Source: JBBQNR01 sp963774075
GTDB taxonomy: Bacteria > Actinomycetota > Thermoleophilia > Solirubrobacterales > JBBDJG01
Assembly (NCBI GenBank): GCA_963774075.1
Contig: CAVZDP010000005.1
Location: forward strand, 186,001 to 250,000
DNA length: 64,000 bases
Direction: 5' to 3'
Numbering within the stretch: position 1 is the stretch's first letter; every line of letters starts with the position of its first letter. Below are positions 32,782 through 42,718 of the stretch, piece after piece. Both the position numbers and the translations under genes were made by a program. The notes under the pieces are model-generated. The model had not been told where the DNA came from. It did not search any database and saw only the letters and a list, made by a program, of their open reading frames with translations.

Positions 32782-33956
32782 CAGCGCCTAGAGCCTCCAA
32801 GCTCGGCGTCGAGCGCGTCGAGCGCGCGCTCGAAGGCCTCGTCGCGCGAAGTGGTCGGACGGTCGGCGGCGCGAATGTCCGGCTCGATGCCCTTACCACC
32901 GAGGTTTTGCCCTCGCGGCGTGTAGTAGTTGCCGAGGGTGAGGTCGAGCGCGCCGCCGTTGGAGAGGTCGAAGATCTGGCCGAACACTCCCTTTCCGAAG
33001 GTGCGGCGGCCGACCACCTTCGACCCGATACGGTCGTGGAGCGCGGCGGTCACGATCTCGGAGGCGCTCGCCGTGCCGCGATCCACGAGCACGACGACCG
33101 GCTTGTTGCGCACCAAAGGCTGCCCGGTGGCGCGCAGCACCCTAGTTGGGCGCGTACGCCCGCGCGTCGTCACGATCACGCCGTTGGGTACGAACAGGCT
33201 CGCCACCAGGACGGCCTCGTCGAGTAGCCCTCCCCCGTTCTGGCGCAGGTCGAGCACGAACCCCTGAGCCTTGCGGTCGAGCAGCCGGCCGAGCTCGCCC
33301 GCGAGCTGATTGCTCACGCCGTTCGTGAAGGACGCGATGGCCACCACGCCCACTCGTTTGCCGTCGATCCGATCCAGGCGGCCGTCCACGACCGGGATGG
33401 TGATGCGCTCGCGCTTGATCCTCAAGGTCCGCTGTCTCTTTCCATTGCGGGATTCGACCGTGAGAGTGACGAAGGTGCCCTGCCTGCCCTTGATCTTCGC
33501 CGTGGCGAGCTCCGAGGACTCGCCTGCGATCGACTCGCCGTTCACGGCCGTGATCACCTCACCGGGCTTGATCCCGGCGCGCTGTGCCGGCGTCTTTCGG
33601 TACACGCCTGTCACCAGCAGGCCGCGCTTGTGCTCCACGACCGTCAATCCGACGCCTGAGAACTCGCCCCCGACAGACTCCCGGAAGAGCTCGTTCTCGC
33701 GCGGGGAGAAGTAGTGGGAGAAGCGGTCGCCGAGCGAATCGACCATTCCCCGCAGCGCTCCGTTCTGGAGGCGGGTATCGGAGACCTCGCGCTTGTAGTT
33801 CTCCTGAATGATCTCGGCTGCATCGGCCGGGAGGGAGGCGTTCTCCTCGACGAACACGTCGCGGATCGGTTCCGGCAGGTCGCCGGGGTGGCCACCGAGG
33901 TAGAGGCCGCCGGCGAGCGCCGCCAGGGCCACTAGAAGCCCGATCAGTCTTCCCAT
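32781..33956 (-). CDS. ctpA: C-terminal processing peptidase (S41 family)
   Basis: 391 residues. One N-terminal membrane anchor (LIGLLVALAALAGGLYLGGH) places the rest outside. A PDZ domain (GVGLTVVEHKRGLLVTGVYR, GIKPGEVITAVNGESI) is followed by the S41 core with the Ser in GTASASEIVTAAL and Lys in TFGKGVFGQIFDL. It cleaves C termini of envelope proteins. It lies between ftsX and rnr on one strand; linked ftsEX and carboxyl-terminal proteases both act on peptidoglycan hydrolases, so a shared pathway is plausible. Confidence 0.94.
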   Translation of the reverse strand: MGRLIGLLVALAALAGGLYLGGHPGDLPEPIRDVFVEENASLPADAAEIIQENYKREVSDTRLQNGALRGMVDSLGDRFSHYFSPRENELFRESVGGEFSGVGLTVVEHKRGLLVTGVYRKTPAQRAGIKPGEVITAVNGESIAGESSELATAKIKGRQGTFVTLTVESRNGKRQRTLRIKRERITIPVVDGRLDRIDGKRVGVVAIASFTNGVSNQLAGELGRLLDRKAQGFVLDLRQNGGGLLDEAVLVASLFVPNGVIVTTRGRTRPTRVLRATGQPLVRNKPVVVLVDRGTASASEIVTAALHDRIGSKVVGRRTFGKGVFGQIFDLSNGGALDLTLGNYYTPRGQNLGGKGIEPDIRAADRPTTSRDEAFERALDALDAELGGSRR

Positions 33957-34016
33957 GGCTGCGCGCCTACCCGGTGGCGCGCCCTCGCAAGCTGCCGCAG
34001 CGCGCCATTGCCAGTG

Positions 34017-34915
34017 CTAAACCCGCAGGAACCGGCGCAGGGTGAGGCCTGACCCAAGCGCGGAGACGGCCGTCGCCGCCGCCAGCAGCACCACGACCAA
34101 CACCGTGAACTCGATGGTCTGGGGTGCAGCGATCAAAGCGAAGCGGTCGGAGAGCGGTTCGACCACTGTCTCCTTGGCGAGCCACAGGAGCGCCACGGCG
34201 GCCATTCCGGCGAAGAAGCCCACGACGAGCCCCTCGATCACGAACGGCCAGCGAATGAACCAGTTCGTCGCCCCCACCAGGCGCATCACCTCGACCTCGC
34301 GCCGGCGCGCGAACACCGACAGGCGGATCGTGTTGGCTACCAGCAGGATCGAGGCGGCCACGAGCAGGCCGGCCAGGCCCGCGAGGATGATCTTGATCGT
34401 GCTCGTCGCCGAGAGGATCTTGTTCGTGTCGTCCTCGCGGTCCTTGATCTCGTCGATCGCCGGGCTGATGAAGTGCGCCGCGCCTCTCGCGTCGGTGGGG
34501 CGTAGCGCGGCCTTTACGACGTCCACGTTGGCCGGGTCATCGAGCTTGATGCGGTAGGAGCGCGGAAGCGGGTTTCCGGGCAGGTCGTTGACTATCGAGG
34601 ACTTGGTGCCGAGGCGCTGGCGCAGGATCCGAAGCGCCTCAGCCTTGCTGACGAACTCGCTCCTCTCGACATGCGGGAGCGCCGTCACTCGCCGGCCGAG
34701 CTCGGCGACCTCCGCTCGGGTGGCGTCGTCGTGGATGAAGACCTCGAGCTCGATCTTGTTGCGCACCTCGTTCGTCTTCGCCGTCGCAGCGCGCATCACC
34801 GGGATGAAGACGCCGAGGACGAGCGTCGTGATCAGGATCGTGGCGAAGGCCGCCAGGCTGGGGGCGGCGTTGCGCCTCAGCGCGCGAAGCGCCTCCTTCA
34901 AGAAGAAGCCGATTC

Positions 34916-34919
<4 letters not shown>
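34017..34919 (-). CDS. ftsX: Cell division membrane protein FtsX
   Basis: 300 residues, four membrane helices: TM1 in AFATILITTLVLGVFIPVMR, an extracellular loop of about 130 residues, then TM2-TM4. ARRREVEVMRLVGATNWFIR between TM2 and TM3 is the characteristic cytoplasmic motif. With FtsE it forms the complex that activates peptidoglycan hydrolases at the septum. Its ATG overlaps the ftsE stop as ATGA. Confidence 0.96.
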
Positions 34920-35743
<824 letters not shown>

Positions 35744-35869
35744 TTCGCGCCGCTCGACCGGCCCGCAAGCGGCCGGCGGCCCATCAGGCCACTCTTTTCG
35801 ACCCGCTCGCGCCGCCTCCTGCTGAAGCAGCGATTACGCCTCTCGCGCGGGAGAGGCCGCGCGCCTCGG

Positions 35870-36871
35870 CTAGTCGTCGGTGCCGTCGAGCACCGGCGGC
35901 GCGTGCTTCACCACCGGCTTGAGCGCGAGCGCCTGGCGGACCGTGTCGGCGATGCCCTCGGCGGTGAGCCCGAAGCGCTCCATCACGGCCTCGCCCGTGC
36001 CCGAGAGCCCGAAGCGGTCGCCGACGCCGACGGCGAAGAGCGGAACCGGGTACTGCTCGGCCGCGACCTCGCGGATCGCGTCGGCGAGCCCACCGACCTT
36101 GCGATGCTCCTCCGCTGTGACCGCGACGCCCGTGCGTGCCAGCGACGCCAGCACGGACTCGGAGTCGAGCGGCTTGATGATCGCCACGTTCACGACCTCG
36201 GCCTCGACGCCCTGGTCGCGCTCCAGCATCTCGGCAGCCTCGAGCGCGCGCCACACCATGTGCCCGCAGGCGAAGATCGAGATGTCCTTGCCCTCGCGCA
36301 GCACGTCGGCGCCGCCGCCAAGCGTGGCAGGCACCTCGTCGTACACGAACGGGGTGGCCGGCCGGCCGAAGCGCATGTACATCGGTCCCTCGCGCTCGTA
36401 GCTCTCGAGCACCGCGCGGTAGGCCTGGTTGTAGTCGGCGGGCACGACGACCTGCATCTTCGGCATCACGCGCATCAGCGCGATGTCCTCGATCATCTGG
36501 TGCGAGGCGCCGTCCTCGCCCAGCGAGAGCCCACCGTGCGAGGCGCACACGCGCACCTTCAACTCGTTGTGGGCGATGCCAAGCCGGACCTGGTCGTATG
36601 CGCGGCCGGTGGCAAAGATCGCAAAGGTGGATGCGTACGGGATCTTGCCGGTGGTCGCGAGGCCGCACGCCATCGACATCATGTTCGCCTCGGCGGTGCC
36701 GACGTTGAAGAAGCGCTCGGGAAAGCGCTTGCCGAACTCGATGCTCTGGGTCGAGACGGCGAGGTCGGCATCGAGCGCCACGACCTCCTCGTGTGCCTCG
36801 CCGAGCTCGACGAGCGCGGCGCCGTACGCCTTGCGAGTGGGAACCGGGTCCTTCTCGGCGAGCGGCGTCAT
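35870..36871 (-). CDS. Transketolase, C-terminal subunit
   Basis: 333 residues. Holds the pyrimidine-binding and C-terminal domains of transketolase: FFNVGTAEANMMSMACGLAT (catalytic Glu for ThDP), VCASHGGLSLGEDGASHQMI and MYMRFGRPATPFVY. It is one half of a split enzyme; the N-terminal half is encoded just upstream with an ATGA overlap. It moves two-carbon units in the non-oxidative pentose phosphate pathway. The 126 bp to ftsE suggest a separate transcript or long spacer. Confidence 0.94.
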   Translation of the reverse strand: MTPLAEKDPVPTRKAYGAALVELGEAHEEVVALDADLAVSTQSIEFGKRFPERFFNVGTAEANMMSMACGLATTGKIPYASTFAIFATGRAYDQVRLGIAHNELKVRVCASHGGLSLGEDGASHQMIEDIALMRVMPKMQVVVPADYNQAYRAVLESYEREGPMYMRFGRPATPFVYDEVPATLGGGADVLREGKDISIFACGHMVWRALEAAEMLERDQGVEAEVVNVAIIKPLDSESVLASLARTGVAVTAEEHRKVGGLADAIREVAAEQYPVPLFAVGVGDRFGLSGTGEAVMERFGLTAEGIADTVRQALALKPVVKHAPPVLDGTDD

Positions 36872-37749
36872 CGCTTCCGCGAAAGCGCCAGCTGCTTGGT
36901 CTGCTCAGCGAGCTTGGCCTCGAGCTCCGTGAGCGCCTGCTCCGCCTGCTCGGGCGAGGGCGGCTTGCCGTGGAAGCCGAACTGGTTCTCCATGATGGAG
37001 ACTCCACGACCCTTCTTCGTCTGGCAGACGACCGCCACGGGGCCCTCGCGCGTGCGGCTCCATTCGAGCGACTCGACGATCTGCGACATGTCGTGGCCCT
37101 CTATCTCCACGGCTTCCCAGTCGAAGGCCTCGAACTTGCGGCGCACGTCCTTGACGTCCATCACGTCCTCGGTGGTGCCGTCGGTCTGGAGGTGGTTGTA
37201 GTCGACGATCGCGGTCAGGTTCGTCACCTCGAAGTGGGCGGCCGCCATCGCCGCCTCCCACGTCTGGCCCTCCTGACAGTCGCCATCGGACAGGATGGCG
37301 AACACGTGCGCGTCCGCGATCCTGTCGAGGCGCAAGCCGAGCCCGATCCCGAGCGACATCGACAGCCCCTGCCCGAGCGAGCCGGTCGAAACCTCCACGC
37401 CATGGGTCCGGGTCATGTCCGGATGGCCCTGGAGGTGCGCGTCCAGCTTGCGCAGCCCCATCAGGTCCTCGTGCGGGAAGTAGCCGTGCCGGGCCAGGGC
37501 CGCGTACTGGATCGGCGCGGCGTGGCCCTTGCTCAGCACGAAGCGGTCGCGTCCCGGCCAGTTCGGCCGTTCGGGATCGTGGCGGAGCACCCGGTAGTAA
37601 AGGGCGGCGACGATGTCGGCCGCCGAGAGTGACGAGTCGAGGTGGCCGGACTTCGCGACGGCGAGCATCCGCACGCAGTCGATCCGCAACACGGTGGCGT
37701 AGCGCTCGAGCTCCGCGATGGACGGCTTGCGGGCGCCTCGAAGGCGCAT
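36868..37749 (-). CDS. Transketolase, N-terminal subunit
   Basis: About 293 residues. The ThDP diphosphate-binding domain has LSKGHAAPIQYAALARHGYF, STGSLGQGLSMSLGIGLGL, ILSDGDCQEGQTWEAA and IVDYNHLQTDG (GDG...N metal motif). I start at MRLRGARKPS because GGAG lies six bases upstream; longer in-frame ATGs at 37821 and 37887 lack ribosome sites. It pairs with the downstream C-terminal subunit. Such split transketolases are common in actinobacteria and archaea. Confidence 0.92.
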   Translation of the reverse strand: MRLRGARKPSIAELERYATVLRIDCVRMLAVAKSGHLDSSLSAADIVAALYYRVLRHDPERPNWPGRDRFVLSKGHAAPIQYAALARHGYFPHEDLMGLRKLDAHLQGHPDMTRTHGVEVSTGSLGQGLSMSLGIGLGLRLDRIADAHVFAILSDGDCQEGQTWEAAMAAAHFEVTNLTAIVDYNHLQTDGTTEDVMDVKDVRRKFEAFDWEAVEIEGHDMSQIVESLEWSRTREGPVAVVCQTKKGRGVSIMENQFGFHGKPPSPEQAEQALTELEAKLAEQTKQLALSRKR

Positions 37750-38055
37750 CTTGCGCTCCAAGCCCTGCGCCGGGATGTTCTCGACCGGGGCCAGGTGCGA
37801 CACCTTTCGTCTCTTGTTCATGGCTGCGTCGGCGTTCTCCGCCGCGCGAGCCTGCCCTACCGAGGGTTTCGGTTCGGCTGGGCTCATGCCGCAGGCGGGC
37901 GGCAGATTGCCGAGCCGGGCCGCGGAATGCCTCCCTCACTCGACGCTGCCGGCCGGCCGGCCGCGCTTACGGAGCGGACCGGACGGATGCTACCAGCGAG
38001 CGTCACGAGCGGCAGGGTATGGCGACGTGCGGACGGAAGGGCGTCTCAGAGCCTC

Positions 38056-38655
38056 TCACGCGCCGCGTGCCGCCCTGGCCACGAGGCCGTCGTAGACGAG
38101 GGAGAGGATCTCCCCGAAAAGACCGTCCGCAACCCCGTCCGGGTCGGCCAGCTTCATCATCGCCAGCCCGGAGCCGAGGGCGACGAACGCGGTCGCGACG
38201 TCGTCCGCGGAGACCGAGAACTCGGGCGCGCCGAGCTGGCGCTGGCGTTCCTCGAGGGCCCGGGCCAGTCCGGAGCGAAGCGCCGTGTTGCGCTCCACGT
38301 AGCGCGCCCGCAGCTCCGGGCGCCGCATGGCGAGCGACCAGTACTCGTAGGAGAGAAGCACGAGGTCTCGCTCCTCCACCAGCACCTGGAGGAGCTGCTG
38401 GTTCACCCCCTCCGAGGCGGGCTCGTCGGTAGGGGCCGACTGCGTCAGCTCGACCATGTCCCGCAGTCGCCGGCCGATCCGCTCCTCGTAGAGCGTGAGG
38501 AAGAGGTCGTCCTTGCTCTTGAAGTTCCAGTAGACGGCGCCCTTGGAGAGACCGGCCTGGGCAGCCACGTCATCGACCGACGCCGCCTGGTAGCCGCGCT
38601 CGGCGAACACTCGGGCAGCGGCGTCCAGTAGTCGATCGCGGGAGCTCGCCGCCAT
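38056..38655 (-). CDS. TetR-family transcriptional regulator
   Basis: 199 residues. HTH: SVDDVAAQAGLSKGAVYWNF, with the KSKDDLF junction, in the AcrR-like group. The C-terminal ligand domain is larger and resembles regulators of drug or fatty-acid metabolism. It is divergent from a flavin monooxygenase gene with 48 bp between starts, and a perfect 14-bp palindrome sits in that space, so it probably represses both. Confidence 0.92.
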   Translation of the reverse strand: MAASSRDRLLDAAARVFAERGYQAASVDDVAAQAGLSKGAVYWNFKSKDDLFLTLYEERIGRRLRDMVELTQSAPTDEPASEGVNQQLLQVLVEERDLVLLSYEYWSLAMRRPELRARYVERNTALRSGLARALEERQRQLGAPEFSVSADDVATAFVALGSGLAMMKLADPDGVADGLFGEILSLVYDGLVARAARGA

Positions 38656-38664
38656 TTGACGAGA

Positions 38665-38694
38665 TTAACATACCGACTAGTCGGTTTGTGCTAT
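38665..38694. promoter_or_regulatory. TetR operator inside the FMO promoter
   Basis: ACCGACTAGTCGGT (38672-38685) is a perfect 14-bp palindrome of the type bound by AcrR-like TetR proteins. It fills the spacer between TTAACA (38665-38670) and TGCTAT (38689-38694), a plausible promoter for the monooxygenase. The ATG follows only 10 bp later, so the transcript may be nearly leaderless. Confidence 0.7.
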
Positions 38695-38703
38695 TCATCA
38701 GTC

Positions 38704-40044
38704 ATGAGCGAATCGACGCCACAGGGGCCGGTCTGCGTGATCGGCGCCGGCTCATCCGGCCTCGCGGCGGTCCAGGCCCTGGCCGAGCGCCGAATGGCCG
38801 TCGAGTGCTTCGAGCAGGGGTCCGACATAGGCGGCAACTGGCGCTACAGAAACGACGCGGGGAGCGCGGCCTACGAATCGCTGAGAACCAACGTCTCTCG
38901 GCCACGCATGCAATACCCCGGCTTTCCGATGCCGAAGTCCTACGGGGATTTCGTGCACCACTCGGACATGGCCGAATACCTCGACGCCTATGCGGCCGCC
39001 TTTGGCCTGCGCGACCACATCCGGGTCCGAACGACAGTCGTGCGGGTGGTGAAAAGCGCGGAGTCGAAGACGTGGCGCGTCACGCTGGGCGACGGCTCGG
39101 AGCGCGACTACCGAGCGGTCGTGGTGGCGAACGGGCACCATTGGGACGCGATCGACCCTGCATTTCCCGGCCAGTCGAGCGCGGACGCCATCCATTCACG
39201 TGACTATCGGACGCCGGAGCGGTTCGGCGGAAAGAGAGTGCTGGTGGTCGGCTGCAACCAGTCCGCGTGCGAGATCGCGGGCGAGATCTCGGGCGCCGCC
39301 GCGCACACCTACCTGTCGGTGCCCAGGGGAGCGCACGTCATCCCTCGCTGGATCCGTGGAAAGCCGTACGACCGCCTGGACCTCGACGTGACCAGCCGCC
39401 TGCCGTGGCGCTTGATCAACTGGTTCCTCGAGGCGGGCGTTGCAGCCTCGCCGGGGGGGCGCGCATCCGACTACGGCCTGCCGGCGCCGGACCACCGGCT
39501 GATCGAGGGCTTGCCCGCGATCACCTCGGACCTCGTTCCCGCCCTGCGCCGAGGCTCGATCACCGTGAAGCCGAAGGTGGAGCGACTGGAGGGAGAGCAC
39601 GTCCGGTTCGAGGACGGCAGCCGCGAAAGGGTCGACGGGATCGTCTACGCGACCGGGTACAGGATCAGCTTTCCCTTTCTGGATCCCGAGCTGCTCGAGC
39701 CTCGCGGGAAGGAGCTGCCTCTCTACCGTCGGATCGTGCCGCCGCGGCATCCGGGTCTTTGCTTCGTCGGCCTCGTGGACGCACCGGGCGGGCTGCTGCC
39801 GATCGTCGAGACCCAGGCGACGTGGATCGCCGCCCTGCTCGGGGGGCGGCTCTCCCTGCCTTCGCCGAAGCGAATGTGGGCCGCGATCGAAAAGGGCGAG
39901 CGCCGGACGAGACAACGCTTCCCGATGGAGGGGCCGCACAGCATCCGCTGCGACCCCCACACCTACAAGCGCGTGCTGGCCCGCGATCTGCGGCGCGTGT
40001 CCGTCAAGCCCGAGCCTCAGTCGACGGCGAGCGCGCCGAGCTGA
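38704..40044 (+). CDS. Flavin-containing monooxygenase
   Basis: 446 residues. FAD motif VIGAGSSGLAAVQAL, second nucleotide motif VLVVGCNQSACEIAGEI, and IHSRDYRTPERF between them in place of the FxGxxxHSxxY FMO signature. GIVYATGYRISFPF is the conserved ATG(Y/F) strand. It inserts oxygen into N, S or carbonyl groups of small compounds. It is divergent from a TetR gene and likely repressed by it. Its 3' end overlaps the convergent repeat-protein gene by 28 bp. Confidence 0.92.
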   Translation: MSESTPQGPVCVIGAGSSGLAAVQALAERRMAVECFEQGSDIGGNWRYRNDAGSAAYESLRTNVSRPRMQYPGFPMPKSYGDFVHHSDMAEYLDAYAAAFGLRDHIRVRTTVVRVVKSAESKTWRVTLGDGSERDYRAVVVANGHHWDAIDPAFPGQSSADAIHSRDYRTPERFGGKRVLVVGCNQSACEIAGEISGAAAHTYLSVPRGAHVIPRWIRGKPYDRLDLDVTSRLPWRLINWFLEAGVAASPGGRASDYGLPAPDHRLIEGLPAITSDLVPALRRGSITVKPKVERLEGEHVRFEDGSRERVDGIVYATGYRISFPFLDPELLEPRGKELPLYRRIVPPRHPGLCFVGLVDAPGGLLPIVETQATWIAALLGGRLSLPSPKRMWAAIEKGERRTRQRFPMEGPHSIRCDPHTYKRVLARDLRRVSVKPEPQSTASAPS

Positions 40045-40667
40045 GCGCTCAGCTCGCCGGCGCTGGCGACGCTGCCCGCCGTGGTGCGGGCAAGCTTGAC
40101 CGTGTGCGCGCCCGGCGGCACCGGCGCGGCGGTTGCGCCGAACAACAGGTGAAATTCGAACCCGTCGCCATCGTCGGCTTCCGCCTGCAGCAGGACGCCG
40201 CCGCCCGGCACAGGCTTGTTGTCGACGTAGACGCCCCACCGCGTCGAGCAGGATCCGTCCACGCTGCAGCTCGAGAAGATGCCACGCAGGGGAGCGAAGA
40301 CCTGGACGCTCCCGGCGCGGGTGGTGATGATGGTCGTCTGGGCGATCACCGTGCCGGGGGTCGGGGGCGGGTCGGCGTCCGACGCCTTGGCGGCCACGAG
40401 CGACGGCAGCAAACCCATCTCGAGGTCCTTCTCGGTGACCGTGCGGTCCTTGATCTTCGCCGCGGTGACCGAGCGGCTGCGGAGCTTCTCCGAGGTGATC
40501 GCGGCCCGCTTCAGCTTCTTCGTCGTCACGGCGCTCGGCTTGAGCTGGTTCTCGCCCACGCTGTTGCGTGGGATCGTGACGGCGTAGGCGCCTCCGCCCA
40601 AGGCCACGAAGACGGCGATGGTCGCCATCACGTTCGAGTAGTTGAGGTGGGTGCGAAAGCGCTCCAC
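40017..40667 (-). CDS. Exported protein with 10-residue repeats
   Basis: 216 residues. After a short basic start (VERFRTHLNYSNVM) comes an export segment ATIAVFVALGGGAYAV. Then come five decapeptide units with the pattern x-x-V-T-x-x-K-L-K-x (NSVGENQLKP, SAVTTKKLKR, AAITSEKLRS, RSVTAAKIKD, RTVTEKDLEM), which may form a small beta-solenoid. The C-terminal half is a beta-rich domain with two Cys (FSSCSVDGSCSTRWG). The GTG start has a perfect AAGGAGG. This architecture is frequent in Thermoleophilia. Function unknown. Confidence 0.8.
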   Translation of the reverse strand: MERFRTHLNYSNVMATIAVFVALGGGAYAVTIPRNSVGENQLKPSAVTTKKLKRAAITSEKLRSRSVTAAKIKDRTVTEKDLEMGLLPSLVAAKASDADPPPTPGTVIAQTTIITTRAGSVQVFAPLRGIFSSCSVDGSCSTRWGVYVDNKPVPGGGVLLQAEADDGDGFEFHLLFGATAAPVPPGAHTVKLARTTAGSVASAGELSAQLGALAVD

Positions 40668-40703
40668 AGCCTCCTTATCGAAACGAGGCGCGACCGGCTT
40701 TAG

Positions 40704-40753
40704 AGAGGCTGTCTCAAAACCCTCCGCGCACGCCTGGCGGCGAGACAACCTCT
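40704..40753. terminator. Large imperfect hairpin after nadA
   Basis: AGAGGCTGTCTC (40704-40715) and GAGACAACCTCT (40742-40753) are inverted with one mismatch that becomes a G-U pair in minus-strand RNA. The loop is 26 bases. It lies 26 bp beyond the nadA stop, so termination is plausible, but no T-run follows. TTAGAGAGGCTG is repeated directly at 40700 and 40753. Confidence 0.4.
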
Positions 40754-40778
40754 TAGAGAGGCTGCGTTCTGGGTGGGC

Positions 40779-41813
40779 TCAGCCGATGGCGACCATGCGC
40801 TCGATCGGGACGCGCGCCCGCTCGGCGATCTCCCCGGGCACGCGCACCGCGAACACGAGGTCGCGAAGCGAATCACGCAGCCGCGGCAGCGTGATCATCT
40901 TCATGTAGCGGCACACGGCCGCCTCGTTCGCCGCCAAGATCCGCTTGTCGGGGCTGTCACGTCGCATGCGGTGAAGGATGCCGGTCTCGGTCGCGACGAT
41001 CATCGTGTCGGCGTCGGACTCGGCGGCGTGCCGCATCATCCCCTCGGTCGAGAGGAAGTGCGTGCCCTCTGGGTCGACGTCGCCGGAGGCGACGTATTCC
41101 ATCACCTGGGTCGTGCAGCCACACTCGGGGTGGATGAGGAACTCGGCCTCCGGCTCCTGGGCGCGCATGGCGTTGATGTCGGAAGGCCGGATTCCGGCGT
41201 GCACGTGGCATTCGCCGTCCCACACGTTCATCTTGCGCCCGGTCTCGCGCTCCACGTAGGCGCCGAGCCACATGTCCGGGCCGAACAGGATCTCGGTGTC
41301 CTCGCCGTGCTCTCGGTAGATGTGCTCCACCACCTTGACCGCGTTCGACGACGTGCAGCAGTAGTCCGTCTCGGCCTTGACCTGCGCGGAGGTGTTCACG
41401 TACATCACGACGATCGCGCCGGGGTGCTCGGCCTTCCACGCTCGAAGCTGGTCGGCCGTGATGGAGTCGGACAGCGAGCAGCCGGCCTCCGGGTCCGGGA
41501 TCAACACCGTCTTGCCCGGCGAGAGGATGGAGGCGGTCTCGGCCATGAAGTGCACGCCGCAGAACACGATCACTTCCGCATCCGTCGAGGCCGCCTGGCG
41601 CGAGAGCCCGAGCGAGTCGCCGACGAAGTCGGCCACGTCCTGGACCTCCGGCACCTGGTAGTTGTGGGCCAGGATGACGGCATTGCGCTTGGCGACGAGC
41701 TCTCGCACCTCGCGCTGCATGCCCGGGACGTCCTCGATCGCGAGCGGCGCCGTGTCGAGCAGCTCGCTCGGTGCGGGGAGGTTCGACGTCTGGATGGTGG
41801 GAAGCGGTTGCAT
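40779..41813 (-). CDS. nadA: Quinolinate synthase NadA
   Basis: 344 residues. Condenses iminoaspartate with dihydroxyacetone phosphate to quinolinate in NAD synthesis. The three cluster cysteines of the long B. subtilis-type enzyme are visible: Cys112 (PEAGCSLSD), Cys231 (FLIHPECGC) and probably Cys301 (AAVCRYMKM). ILAHNYQVPEVQDVADFVGD and CGVHFMAETA are family motifs. It is 31 bp downstream of nadC. No nadB (aspartate oxidase) is in view. Confidence 0.96.
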   Translation of the reverse strand: MQPLPTIQTSNLPAPSELLDTAPLAIEDVPGMQREVRELVAKRNAVILAHNYQVPEVQDVADFVGDSLGLSRQAASTDAEVIVFCGVHFMAETASILSPGKTVLIPDPEAGCSLSDSITADQLRAWKAEHPGAIVVMYVNTSAQVKAETDYCCTSSNAVKVVEHIYREHGEDTEILFGPDMWLGAYVERETGRKMNVWDGECHVHAGIRPSDINAMRAQEPEAEFLIHPECGCTTQVMEYVASGDVDPEGTHFLSTEGMMRHAAESDADTMIVATETGILHRMRRDSPDKRILAANEAAVCRYMKMITLPRLRDSLRDLVFAVRVPGEIAERARVPIERMVAIG

Positions 41814-41844
41814 TCGAGCAGCTTCGGCCGGCCCGGGTGAGGGT

Positions 41845-42684
41845 CTAGGTGGCTTCCAAGCCCAATGAAAGGTCGAGTGCGGGAGCCGAGTGCGTCAGCG
41901 CCCCCATCGACACGAATTGTAGGCCAAGGCCTCCGAGGCCCTGGAGCGCGCCGGGTACGATGCCGCCCGACGCCTCGAGAGTCGCGCGCCCGCCAACGAT
42001 CTCCGCCACGCGCCTGATCTGGTCGGGCGACATGTTGTCGAGCAGCAGGCGATCCGCGCCGGCGCCGAGTGCCTCCTCCACCTCGTCGAGCGTGCGGCAC
42101 TCCACCTCGACCGCCATTCCGGCCGGCCTTCGCTCGAGAGCCCGCCGCGTGGCCTCGCCGACGCCCCCGGCGAGCGCGGCATGGTTCTCCTTCACGAGCA
42201 CGGCGTCCCACAGGCCCATGCGGTGGTTGCGCCCGCCTCCGGCGGCGACGGCCTGTTTCTCGAGCGCTCGCAGGCCCGGCGTCGTCTTGCGCGTGTCGAG
42301 CAGCTCCACTCCGGTTCCCCGCAGCGCGTGGACGCAACTCGCGGTGAGCGTTGCGATCCCCGACAGGTGCTGGAGGAAGTTGAGCGCCACGCGCTCGCCA
42401 GTGAGGAGCGCGCGGGCCTCGCCCTCGAGCTCCGCGACGGTGACTGGGACCTCCTCGCGCCACTTGCCCTCCGCCGCGAGCGGCGTGACGCGCACGAGCG
42501 GGTCGAGGCGCCGGAACACAGCCGTCGCGACCTCGAGCCCGAACATCACGCCCGCCTGTTTCTGCTCGATGCGCCCGCGCGCGCGCGCGCCGGGCTCGAC
42601 GGTCGCCTCCGTTGTGACGTCGCGAAGACCGACGTCCTCCGCCAGGGCCCTCATGACGAGCTCTTCTACTCCCGGCTCCAGCAC
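41845..42684 (-). CDS. nadC: Nicotinate-nucleotide pyrophosphorylase NadC
   Basis: 279 residues. Converts quinolinate and PRPP to nicotinate mononucleotide. The signature LLDTRKTTPGLRALEKQAVA, GGGRNHRMGLWDAVLVKENH and EVECRTLDEVEEAL match the family. It precedes nadA on the same strand by 31 bp, an operon for de novo NAD synthesis. Confidence 0.96.
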   Translation of the reverse strand: MLEPGVEELVMRALAEDVGLRDVTTEATVEPGARARGRIEQKQAGVMFGLEVATAVFRRLDPLVRVTPLAAEGKWREEVPVTVAELEGEARALLTGERVALNFLQHLSGIATLTASCVHALRGTGVELLDTRKTTPGLRALEKQAVAAGGGRNHRMGLWDAVLVKENHAALAGGVGEATRRALERRPAGMAVEVECRTLDEVEEALGAGADRLLLDNMSPDQIRRVAEIVGGRATLEASGGIVPGALQGLGGLGLQFVSMGALTHSAPALDLSLGLEAT

Positions 42685-42718
42685 CGCGACGCGGACCCTA
42701 TGCCAACATGCGGCGACG

